Assembly: GCA_903920975.1 (NCBI GenBank)
Contig: CAIXNZ010000085.1
Coordinates: forward strand, 1-5,374
Reading direction: 5' to 3'
Source: Candidatus Falkowiibacteriota bacterium
GTDB taxonomy: Bacteria; Patescibacteriota; Patescibacteriia; CAIXNZ01
Length of the DNA: 5,374 nucleotides
The notes below the pieces were generated by a model, which did no database searches, was not told the DNA's origin, and was given only the letters and a program-made list of their open reading frames with translations. A program made the translations under genes and the position numbers. Positions 1-5,347 of this stretch are shown in pieces. The first letter of the stretch is position 1. Each line of letters starts with the position of its first letter.

Positions 1-234
1 AATATTTTCCTTCTCTCCATCGACCGAAATCACCACTAATTCCAATGCTTTATTTGTTTGTTCTGTTATAAAACCCATGTTTAATTTAAAATCGGGATTA
101 TCTCGATTACCTTGCATCTTCATATTTCGATAGACAATATCCTCAATTTGCTGAGCCTCTTGACCTATAAGATAAGATTTTAATGCCACCTCATGTCCAT
201 TAGGCGTCTTAACGATTTTTGTTTCTCTCTCCAT
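1..234 (-). CDS. Probable phage tail assembly chaperone, N-terminal 78 residues (cut by window edge)
   Basis: This is a minus-strand frame from an ATG at 232-234 that stays open to the window edge, so only the first 78 residues are visible. The protein opens MERETKIVKTPNGHEVALKS and continues with YLIGQEAQQIEDI, a pattern typical of siphophage tail assembly chaperones (a short beta segment ending in a 'G..V.LK.YLTG.EA..I' helix start). Chaperones of this kind coat the tape measure protein during tail assembly. Position supports the call: the gene follows the tail tube gene in the late direction, where the chaperone normally lies before the tape measure gene. It is unusual in being separated from the tail tube gene by a plus-strand cassette. 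No Shine-Dalgarno sequence precedes the ATG; the leader is nearly pure A/T. Any frameshift to a longer form would lie outside the window. The coding call is firm; the chaperone role is inferred from motif and order. Confidence 0.66.
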   Translation of the reverse strand, partial: MERETKIVKTPNGHEVALKSYLIGQEAQQIEDIVYRNMKMQGNRDNPDFKLNMGFITEQTNKALELVVISVDGEKENI

Positions 235-259
235 AAAATTTATTGTTAATTTTTAATTT
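235..259. promoter_or_regulatory. Short AT-rich divergent intergenic region
   Basis: These 25 bases separate the minus-strand chaperone start from the plus-strand ATG at 260. All but one are A or T, and both sides end in an AATTTAT- or ATTTTAT-like leader next to the start codon. Divergent transcription needs promoters here or inside the flanking coding sequence. A weak plus-strand pair (TTGTTT at 219-224, TATTGT at 241-246, 16 nt spacing) is possible but poor. The region is real as a divergent gap; no promoter is firmly identified. Confidence 0.3.
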
Positions 260-715
260 ATGAACAAAATTTTTAATCTTTTCAGAAAGTGGTGGTTTTG
301 GCTGATCGTCATCGTTATTGTATCCGCGATTATTGGCTCAAATCCTAATCAATCAAATCAGCCAGCAACTCAACAGCTAATAATTCAAAATTTAAATCAA
401 TCTCAACCTTTTCCTGCACAACCAATCGTTCCCGACCCTATAATTCCGCCATCAATTCCAGCTCAAATTACTGATAAAGATTCTTCACCCCCTGCTCCTA
501 TTCCGGTAAAAATTCCTCAACCTATTCCTGTACCCGCTCCAACGATTAATGTCGCCCCTGCTAATCAAGATTCAAGCCAGCCGGCAGTTAAGAAAAGCAG
601 TACCGGCATTTGCCATTCTATCGGGACCACGTATTATGACAGAACATTAATTTTCACTCCGTATAATTCTTTATCTGATTGTTTAGCAAGCGGCGGCAGA
701 TTGCCGAAAAAATAA
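260..715 (+). CDS. Membrane-anchored proline-rich small protein with Cys-containing C-terminal motif (moron candidate)
   Basis: The product is 151 residues. Residues 1-10 are basic, and about 11-27 form one hydrophobic membrane segment rich in W, I and V (WWFWLIVIVIVSAIIG). There is no lipobox, so it is a signal anchor rather than a lipoprotein. Residues about 29-110 are a low-complexity Q/N then P/I/V-rich spacer that should be extended outside the membrane. The C-terminus, about 113-151, is compact and different: GICHSIGTTYYDRT, then a second Cys in SDCLASGGRLPK. This 'GICH...YY.RT...CL..GGR.PK' ending resembles short C-terminal motifs I recall from small bacterial secreted proteins, but I cannot assign a family. 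The two Cys could form a disulfide or bind metal. It is the first gene of a plus-strand pair opposite to the phage operon, which suggests a host-modifying gene such as an exclusion factor. Function is unknown. No SD; the leader is AT-rich. Confidence 0.75.
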   Translation: MNKIFNLFRKWWFWLIVIVIVSAIIGSNPNQSNQPATQQLIIQNLNQSQPFPAQPIVPDPIIPPSIPAQITDKDSSPPAPIPVKIPQPIPVPAPTINVAPANQDSSQPAVKKSSTGICHSIGTTYYDRTLIFTPYNSLSDCLASGGRLPKK

Positions 716-733
716 TTATTAAATTTAAAACAT

Positions 734-877
734 ATGGGTAAAAAATTGGGTTTTTCTTTCTCTTGGAAAAGAGCGTTTGGCATATCAGCAGTAAAGGGTA
801 AAATTTCTAATGCCATCCATATTCCCTTAACAAAGCAAGGCAGACAAAGGAAAATTGGACGATTCTTTGGATTTTAG
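734..877 (+). CDS. 47-residue highly basic small protein
   Basis: An ATG at 734-736 opens 47 codons ending in TAG at 875-877. The product has 11 Lys/Arg and no acidic residues. It begins MGKKLGFSFSWKRAFGIS and ends in a basic stretch, PLTKQGRQRKIGRFFGF. The 'FSWKRA.GIS..KGKIS..I.IPLT..GRQRK.GR' pattern resembles a conserved family of tiny bacterial and phage proteins of unknown role, as far as I recall. Its charge suggests binding to nucleic acid or membrane. It lies 18 nt after the membrane-anchored gene and 4 nt before the terminator stem, so the two genes look co-transcribed. There is no SD; the leader is AT-rich like the neighbours. The overlapping minus-strand frame at 634-816 has no comparable support. 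Confidence 0.7.
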   Translation: MGKKLGFSFSWKRAFGISAVKGKISNAIHIPLTKQGRQRKIGRFFGF

Positions 878-881
878 ATTT

Positions 882-907
882 AAGCCCCGCCCACTCGAGC
901 GGGGCTT
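882..907 (+). terminator. Rho-independent terminator ending the plus-strand cassette
   Basis: A perfect 9-bp stem, AAGCCCCGC (882-890) with GCGGGGCTT (899-907), encloses an 8-base loop and is followed on the plus strand by a T-rich run (TTTTGTATTT, counting from the stem end). It lies 4 nt after the stop of the 47-residue gene and 6 nt past the convergent tail tube stop. On the minus strand the stem is followed by AAATCTAAAA, not a T run, so strong termination is predicted only for plus-strand transcripts; effect on the late operon transcript is likely weaker. Confidence 0.88.
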
Positions 908-913
908 TTGTAT

Positions 914-1909
914 TTAAGCTGTGTAATCCTCAACTTGGTTTGTCAATTGAACCTCAATCATCTGCGCATCGTAAATGCTGTAAAATGCTTTAAATTTTAG
1001 CGTGGCGATTATGAAATCTTTGTTGTCCATTTTTCTCGCGACTTCGCTAAATTTGACTCTGGCCAAATCAATTTGCAAAGACGGATGAGAGGCGTTGCCT
1101 AAATCAACATCATCGTTAGTCAAACTAATTCTCATTGCTTTGGCTGTGCCGTCAAGCATGGCCGTCTTATAAGTTTCTTCTTCGCAAATAATCTCGATTG
1201 AACCCTCGATTTTCATTTCTTTGTTATTGATGTCAATCGGCTCGCCTGCGTTCGCGACATCATCGTCTTCAAGATTCTGGTCAATTTTAATGTTGCATTT
1301 TTTAAAATCAATAGCTGACGCGGCACCTAATTCAGCAAGTGAATCGGCGAATTTAAACGTGGTATGCCTTGGCAAAAAGTCATGCTCGGCGGCCAATGAC
1401 GGAGTTAACCCGGGATAATCAACGACCACGCCTGCCTTAGACCTGACGCCCATTTTGAAAGTAGCCGGCTTGCCTTTTTCAAAATTCAATTCCAGCGATT
1501 CGCCCATGGCCAGCGGATACTTGTAATCCTGCGTTGACGGGTCATCCAGTAACAATGTCAAAGACGGATGCTGTGCCGATTGTAAAACCGTAAATACGTG
1601 CTTCCAAACCGTTGTCTCGTCCTGCGCTTCATCGGGATCATCGGCTCCCAAAAGATTCAGAAGCAAAAGCCCGATTGACTTGTCGCCAATGTATCCCTCC
1701 ATGTCGCCTTTGGCTGACTTCTTGACGATTTTAGCGTCGGCGCTGTCTTCAATCACGCCTACCGCTGATTCATCAACGACCTGCTCAATAACGTCGTCAA
1801 TTGATTTAGATAAGAGTGACAGCCAGTATTGAGCGTCTGTTTCCGCCGTCCCTCTTGAGCCCTCCAAGGAAATTCCGAGTAAGGCCTGACGTCCTAAAAT
1901 TCTTCCCAT
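914..1909 (-). CDS. Phage major tail protein (tail tube subunit)
   Basis: The product is 331 residues, starting MGRILGRQALLGISLEGSRG, an opening common in tail tube proteins ('G.q..lgi..E...GT'). It is acidic, rich in beta-prone stretches, has no membrane segment and no recognisable enzyme motif. Its middle (about residues 125-165, SLTLLLDDPS through LELNFEKGKPATFKMGVRSK) has the 'slel....g....f...v.a' strand pattern of tube subunits that polymerise around the tape measure. Placement after the tail terminator gene and before the chaperone supports the call. A family-level assignment needs a profile search; sequence conservation in tube proteins is low. It is separated from the 58-residue gene by 11 nt of AT-rich leader without an SD. 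The plus-strand terminator sits just after its stop. Confidence 0.8.
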   Translation of the reverse strand: MGRILGRQALLGISLEGSRGTAETDAQYWLSLLSKSIDDVIEQVVDESAVGVIEDSADAKIVKKSAKGDMEGYIGDKSIGLLLLNLLGADDPDEAQDETTVWKHVFTVLQSAQHPSLTLLLDDPSTQDYKYPLAMGESLELNFEKGKPATFKMGVRSKAGVVVDYPGLTPSLAAEHDFLPRHTTFKFADSLAELGAASAIDFKKCNIKIDQNLEDDDVANAGEPIDINNKEMKIEGSIEIICEEETYKTAMLDGTAKAMRISLTNDDVDLGNASHPSLQIDLARVKFSEVARKMDNKDFIIATLKFKAFYSIYDAQMIEVQLTNQVEDYTA

Positions 1910-1920
1910 AGATTTATAAA

Positions 1921-2097
1921 TTATTTTTTAGTAATTTGTTTAGCTTTGATTAACGCTTCTTCCCTGTTTTTCGCTTTGACTGAAACGCCAAGCGACGGAA
2001 AGAAATATCGCTCCTCGACCTGCGGAGTTTTGATTTCCGCGTCTTCGTTTCTGATGGACTTATCATCGAAGTCCTTGACTGCTTTTCTTCTTGTCAT
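1921..2097 (-). CDS. 58-residue protein of unknown function between tail terminator and tail tube genes
   Basis: The start chosen is the ATG at 2095-2097, giving MTRRKAVKDFDDKS and ending in YFFPSLGVSVKAKNREEALI plus a Lys-rich tail. The frame is open upstream to 2190, but that longer version overlaps the end of the tail terminator gene by 76 nt; the internal ATG leaves a 17-nt AT-rich gap like the leaders of neighbouring genes. The N-terminal half is charged and probably disordered. The C-terminal half looks like a strand-helix unit ('FPSLGVSVKAKNREEALIKAKQ'), a pattern seen in small proteins where a 'V.A.N.EEA...A' helix follows a strand. No role can be assigned; a minor tail or accessory role is possible from position. 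Confidence 0.62.
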   Translation of the reverse strand: MTRRKAVKDFDDKSIRNEDAEIKTPQVEERYFFPSLGVSVKAKNREEALIKAKQITKK

Positions 2098-2114
2098 ATT
2101 GATTGAATTAATTT

Positions 2115-2531
2115 TTAAATTATCGACACGACTTTTTCTGCTTGAATGGTCATCTCTAAAACCCTCATCGTCATTTCCCGCTTTTCCCAAACTTTGACGC
2201 CTTTGACAAAAACCTTGTCCGCAGTCCCCTCGAGCGTGTAATCCTGCTCAAATATTTCCATGATTGAATCGGTCAATTCATCCAAGACATCCTCGCCGCC
2301 TTCCGCTCCGCGAAATTCATCCTTGATTTCCTGCCTGATTTTAATCTTGAAAATATAAACCCTGTTGTTCTTCATTTCGGTAATCCAGTCGCTTGAAAAT
2401 TCGGCGCCTACAACGCACACTGACGGAAATCCGCCCAAGTCGCCTTTTTCATAGCCGTAAACATTATCAATGCCATCAGCTTCTTCAAGCTTCTCAATTA
2501 TCTTTGCTTTAATTGTTTGATAATTTCCCAT
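2115..2531 (-). CDS. Phage tail terminator / tail completion protein
   Basis: The product is 138 residues. Tail terminators cap the tail tube and stop its growth before joining the head. Visible features fit the family size and layout: an N-terminal helix (MGNYQTIKAKIIEKLEEADG), a strand region with GGFPSVCVVGAEFSS, then a 'R.YIFKIKIRQEIKD' strand, an acidic helix (EDVLDELTDSIMEIFEQD), and a C-terminal strand pair with 'REMTMRVLEMTIQAEKVV'. The 'N.R.Y.F.I.i.qE' followed by a D-rich helix is typical of siphophage tail terminators (HK97 gp11/lambda gpU-like). It starts 2 nt after the stop of the gp10-like gene, and the order connector-closure-gp10-terminator-tube is canonical. Start at 2531 is the only ATG before the frame ends upstream that suits the gap. 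No clear SD. Confidence 0.78.
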   Translation of the reverse strand: MGNYQTIKAKIIEKLEEADGIDNVYGYEKGDLGGFPSVCVVGAEFSSDWITEMKNNRVYIFKIKIRQEIKDEFRGAEGGEDVLDELTDSIMEIFEQDYTLEGTADKVFVKGVKVWEKREMTMRVLEMTIQAEKVVSII

Positions 2532-2533
2532 GG

Positions 2534-2986
2534 TTATTTACCCACTAAAATATTAATTGCTTTATCTATGACCTTTTGGAATATTTGCTCAACTTTGTCT
2601 TTGACTTTTTCAACTGTTCGCTCCACGAACGGATTGGCCTTGGTGCCGGGATGATTTACTTTTCTCGTGAATATCAATTTGCCGTCTTTTTTAAACGCCA
2701 GTACTTTGCCATTTTTAGGTTCAATTACATGCGGTTTAGTGCCAAACTCTACATAGGGTGCGTATTGAGCATTAGGGTAAATGCTTGCGCTTGTAGGATA
2801 TAAATCCAGTTGGACGCTTCCTCTTAAATTACTGGTCTTAGACGGCGCTTCTTTAACTTCGGTTGCCAGTATTTCACCAGCCGCGTCCTTAACCGCCACT
2901 TGTATATCCTTGGCCAGTTCAGCAGGCGCTTTTTCAAACCCAGCCCTCAATTCGTCCAGCCCCTCTATTTTTATTGAAAATGCCAT
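2534..2986 (-). CDS. HK97 gp10-like phage protein (head-tail/tail completion)
   Basis: The product is 150 residues and matches the HK97 gp10 family, found in siphophage and prophage morphogenesis operons between connector and tail terminator genes. The recognisable parts are the N-terminal 'IKIEGLDELRAGFEKAPAEL', an amphipathic helix (about 20-45), the family hallmark APYVEFGTKPHVIEP (about 75-89) and the closing NHPGTKANPFVERTVEK (about 111-127), where 'HPGT.a.PF' is highly characteristic. The exact step the family serves is not settled; it is usually linked to head-tail joining or tail completion. Length is close to the family norm. The gene lies 6 nt from the head-closure gene and 2 nt from the next, so translation is likely coupled. 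An AGAGG sequence in the previous gene is about 20 nt from the start, too far to act as an SD. Confidence 0.93.
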   Translation of the reverse strand: MAFSIKIEGLDELRAGFEKAPAELAKDIQVAVKDAAGEILATEVKEAPSKTSNLRGSVQLDLYPTSASIYPNAQYAPYVEFGTKPHVIEPKNGKVLAFKKDGKLIFTRKVNHPGTKANPFVERTVEKVKDKVEQIFQKVIDKAINILVGK

Positions 2987-2992
2987 ACATAA

Positions 2993-3313
2993 TTAGCTGT
3001 TTAATTCCTCTATAATCGCCTCAATCCTGTCTAAAGAACCTACTCCGTAATCAAACCTTTGAATTCCCTTAACCGTGTAGACCTTGCCGTTATAAGTAAT
3101 CCTGTCGGTTTCTTTTAAATCGGCGCTTAATTCCGCTATCAGTTTGCTTGACTTGCTCGGATTGCCGTCTGAGATCATTACATCCTCGGCCGATATCGGG
3201 ACCAAAGCGCCTTTTATTTCGCCGTGGCTGACATAGGTTTCCTTTTCGTAATAAATATCGTCTTCGTCCATCAGACGCTCAACAGTAAATTTTTTGTTAA
3301 ATAGAAATTTCAT
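2993..3313 (-). CDS. Phage head closure / head-tail adaptor protein
   Basis: The product is 106 residues, in the size range of head-closure (stopper) proteins such as SPP1 gp16 and HK97 gp7-like adaptors, which plug the connector after packaging and join head to tail. Supporting signs are an N-terminal strand (KFTVERL), a middle 'GEIKGALVPISAEDV', and the C-terminal 'DLKETDRITYNGKVYTVKGI' followed by 'FDYG', which is the family's usual 'D.v...gk.Y.V.gv...' ending. Its ATG at 3311-3313 overlaps the connector's TGA (ATGA), so translation is likely coupled. It is also the one gene with an SD-like AAAAGG about 8 nt before the start. Family assignment rests on motif and order. Confidence 0.8.
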   Translation of the reverse strand: MKFLFNKKFTVERLMDEDDIYYEKETYVSHGEIKGALVPISAEDVMISDGNPSKSSKLIAELSADLKETDRITYNGKVYTVKGIQRFDYGVGSLDRIEAIIEELNS

Positions 3314-3900
3314 AAACTGACCTTTTCATATTTATCTAAAATCGCCTTAATATCCTCGCTGACAAAATCGCCCCAGTTAATATTGGCTCCGCCCGCTCCC
3401 TCGCCTGTAACGCCTTCGGATTTTCTTTTATTGAAACTCTTGGCTATTAATTTATTGGCCGCCAATTCAATATCATGCGGTATAGTTTCGTAGCCGGCCG
3501 TATAACTCACCCTGATGTTCTGCTTGCCCCCTCGAACTCCGCCCTCAAAAGTGATGATCCCCGCCTTGGCGTCATAGGAATAATCATCCGCGTCGTATTC
3601 GTGCCAATCCGGAGTGCTAAAGGTTCCGCTGTTGTATTCAACCTTGGATAACTCCGTAATCGGATAATTCTTCAGATAAATATTTTCCACAATGTCATCG
3701 CCGTCAAAATATTCGGCCGTATCGCTTCCCTCGGCCACTTCGTAAACAGTGGATATGAATCTGCGGCCGCAAAAGTTCTCGATAAAATCGGATATCGAAT
3801 TTATCAAGTCGTTAAAAAGCTCGTCGGAATCAGTGTCGTCTATTCCCAAAAAGCTTTTAATCTTGCTTAAATTTGTCAGCGAGTATTCTTCTTTTGCCAT
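3310..3900 (-). CDS. HK97 gp6-like head-tail connector protein
   Basis: The product is 196 residues. It forms the ring under the portal that joins head to tail. The N-terminus shows the usual 'L.sL..IK.FLGI.D.dsDelf..LI.....fIE.fCGRRF' pattern (about residues 7-48, with FCGRRF at 43-48), the clearest hallmark of the gp6/YqbG-like connector family. The middle has a Y/D-rich beta section with 'LKNYPITELSKVEYN' (NYPI is frequent in these proteins) and 'IRVSYTAGYETIPHDIELAA', where 'V.Y.AGY..iP.di..A' is also family-typical and leads into the C-terminal helix. Its start overlaps the end of the glycosyltransferase frame by 25 nt, and its end overlaps the closure gene start. The leader is A/T-rich, lies inside the glycosyltransferase coding sequence, and has no SD. 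Confidence 0.93.
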   Translation of the reverse strand: MAKEEYSLTNLSKIKSFLGIDDTDSDELFNDLINSISDFIENFCGRRFISTVYEVAEGSDTAEYFDGDDIVENIYLKNYPITELSKVEYNSGTFSTPDWHEYDADDYSYDAKAGIITFEGGVRGGKQNIRVSYTAGYETIPHDIELAANKLIAKSFNKRKSEGVTGEGAGGANINWGDFVSEDIKAILDKYEKVSL

Positions 3901-5138
3901 TTTTTTATAAAATAATTTTTATCAAATTTTATTAATTTGGGCTCCTTGGCCATGTCCTGGTAAAAGTTAATCGATTCGTAAGCCCCCGCCTTGTCGTATT
4001 TTTCGTATCTTTTCTGCTTGGTTTTTATGTCCTCGGGATTCAGGTAGCCGTAATGCTTGAACAGATAATTGCATATCCTTCTTTCCTTGTAGGCGTAAAT
4101 CGGGACGGATCCGCAATGTATCGGCTTTTTGTAAAACTGCTGGCTCTTATCTTTTAAATATTTGAACAATCTGGCGTTTTTCTGAAATCCGTACATGCCG
4201 TCTATTCGGCAGGTCTTGTCGTCCTGCCACAAGTGAGCGATGAGAAAATCCCAGCAAATGCCTCTGTTCAATAGTTCGTAAATCTTTTCCCTTTTAAAGT
4301 CCTTGTCAAATATTTCGTCTGCGTCGGGTACCAGTATGCCAAGCGGATTTTTAGATATGGCGTAATCAATCGCCCTTTCCCTTAATCTATTCTCGGCTTT
4401 GCCAAAAAGGTGAAAGTCGTGGTTATAAATCGTTATCGAATATCTTTTTTTCAAGTCCTTCAGTATCATCGGTGTCTTATCGGTACATCCGTCGCAAACC
4501 GCGACAAGTTCATCAATAAGTTTTCTTTTGAATAAATCGGCCACAACCATTTCCAAGTATCTGCCTTCTTCGTTTCCGCAAACCATCGCTCCGATTATTC
4601 TTTTTTTGTCATCCCACTTTTGGTGATAATATTTTTCGCCTTCCTTGAAATACTTGTCGTAATAAGGCCCGCGAACTGACCTTTTGCCCTTGTGCTCGGC
4701 CTTAGCCCCTGAAATTGCGATTTTATAGCCCCTGTGGCGCGCGTTCTCGCATAAGTCCCTGTCTTCCCACGTAAACACGTAATTCTCGTCAAAACCGCCC
4801 AGTTTCTCGAATATCTCGCGCCTGACGCACATCACCGCTCCATTAATGCCCCAACTCAACTCACTGCATTTAGCGCCGACCATGGCTACAAGCGGGTCTG
4901 AAAACGGCTTTAGCAAATCCTCAATGAAGTTGTCGCCAATCTTTACATCGTCGTTCAAAAACAATATGAATTCTCCCTTGCCTTTATAAAGTTTGGCTCC
5001 GTCATTGCAGGCCTTGGCAAAACCGCCTTCGGACCCGAAAGTACGCTCTACGATTTCGAGCGAGGAGACCTTTTGCCCTTTATCGAGGCGATTGTAGTCC
5101 CCTTTTTGGTCTTTTTTTTTGTGGGTACGACCACGTCA
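3876..5138 (-). CDS. Tandem family-2 glycosyltransferase, expressed probably by -1 frameshift from the upstream head ORF
   Basis: The frame is open from a TGA at 5136-5138 down to a TGA at 3876-3878. It has no ATG, GTG or TTG until TTG codons at 4965-4967 and 4962-4964, which lie inside the conserved domain, so it probably lacks its own start. It holds two GT-A (GT2) units that transfer sugars from nucleotide donors. Unit 1 (up to about 4610) shows GSEGGFAKACNDGA, ILFLNDDV (metal-binding DXD-like), FEKLGGFDENY and the TWEDRDLC catalytic-base motif. Unit 2 starts at RIIGAMVCGNEEGRYLE and has CDGCTDKT and PDADEIF, then a C-terminal HYGYLNPEDI. Unit 1 seems short between its first strand and GGFAKACN, missing the usual helix and VD.GS strand, so its activity is uncertain. 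Joined to the upstream ORF by a -1 shift it gives 490 residues. It may decorate virions or host surface sugars. It ends 25 nt inside the connector gene. Confidence 0.85.
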
Positions 5139-5347
5139 ACTTTGCCGATTTCCAATTTCTCTTCTTTCAGGTTCACTGCCTTTGGCGCTTCAACTTTCGC
5201 TTCCTTGTCAACGACTGGAATCGAGATATATTCCTGAACGATTCCCTTGATTTGCAATTCTTTAAAAGCTTCGGGTTCAAGTCCCTGGATATCGCCGATA
5301 ACGTGGTTTTTGTAGCCCCTGATGTACTTGGCTAATGTTTTTGCCAT
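5048..5347 (-). CDS. Small head-operon protein; zero-frame partner of the frameshifted glycosyltransferase
   Basis: Read without a shift, this ORF gives 99 residues. Residues about 6-42 (KYIRGYKNHVIGDIQGLEPE, then AFKELQIKGIVQEYI) resemble the short 'G..iGDi..l..eea..l...Gi...' modules encoded between the capsid and connector genes of many phages. Residues about 45-68 are a charged linker. Residues 69-76 (KVDVVVPT) look like the first beta strand of a GT2 glycosyltransferase, which normally reads 'VDVVIPTYN'. From residue 77 the zero frame turns into a Lys/Ser-rich tail (KKKTKKG, ending KRSPRSKS) unlike a folded domain, while the -1 frame continues as glycosyltransferase. The ATG at 5345-5347 follows an A/T-only stretch with no SD. 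A free 99-residue form may also be made. Role in the head is inferred from position. Confidence 0.75.
   Translation of the reverse strand: MAKTLAKYIRGYKNHVIGDIQGLEPEAFKELQIKGIVQEYISIPVVDKEAKVEAPKAVNLKEEKLEIGKVDVVVPTKKKTKKGTTIASIKGKRSPRSKS
5099..5117 (-). promoter_or_regulatory. Candidate -1 frameshift site: two slippery heptamers
   Basis: On the minus strand, nine A and a G (5120-5111) contain A AAA AAG at 5117-5111 in zero-frame register (codons AAA AAG), the heptamer used in E. coli dnaX. Twelve nt later A AAG GGG (5105-5099) is also in register. Slippage by -1 at either joins the 99-codon ORF to the glycosyltransferase. The overlap open to both frames runs from 5138 to 5048. An A9 run could also allow RNA polymerase slippage or replication slippage, or be a homopolymer sequencing error. 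I see no stable hairpin or SD-like stimulator at the usual distance. Confidence 0.55.

Noticed and set aside
634..816. Minus-strand 60-codon frame
   Set aside because: It overlaps both plus-strand genes, has no recognisable motif, and the plus-strand frames have clear composition and a terminator.
882..907. Bidirectional terminator for both convergent units
   Set aside because: The stem is symmetric, but the minus-strand side is followed by AAATCTAAAA rather than T residues, so it is supported as a terminator only for the plus strand.
1221..1418. Plus-strand frames opposite the tail genes (here and at 1946-2197, 2576-2803, 2781-2996)
   Set aside because: They lie antisense to well-supported structural genes and show no family pattern.
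1921..2190. Longer 89-residue version of the small tail-block gene
   Set aside because: It would overlap the tail terminator gene by 76 nt, and the extra N-terminus is that gene's coding sequence in another frame; the internal ATG has a neighbour-like leader.
4595..4792. Minus-strand 65-codon frame inside the glycosyltransferase
   Set aside because: It is a shadow of the strongly motif-supported glycosyltransferase frame, with Arg/Thr-rich random-looking sequence.
3876..4964. Glycosyltransferase starting at the TTG at 4964
   Set aside because: This start falls within ILFLNDD, deleting the GGFAKACN segment and the strand before the DXD motif. The frame is conserved-looking well upstream of it.
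5044..5062. Hairpin CGCTC/GAGCG on the minus strand as a frameshift stimulator
   Set aside because: The stem is only 5 bp with a 9-base loop and begins 36-48 nt after the slippery sites, much farther than the usual 5-9 nt spacer.
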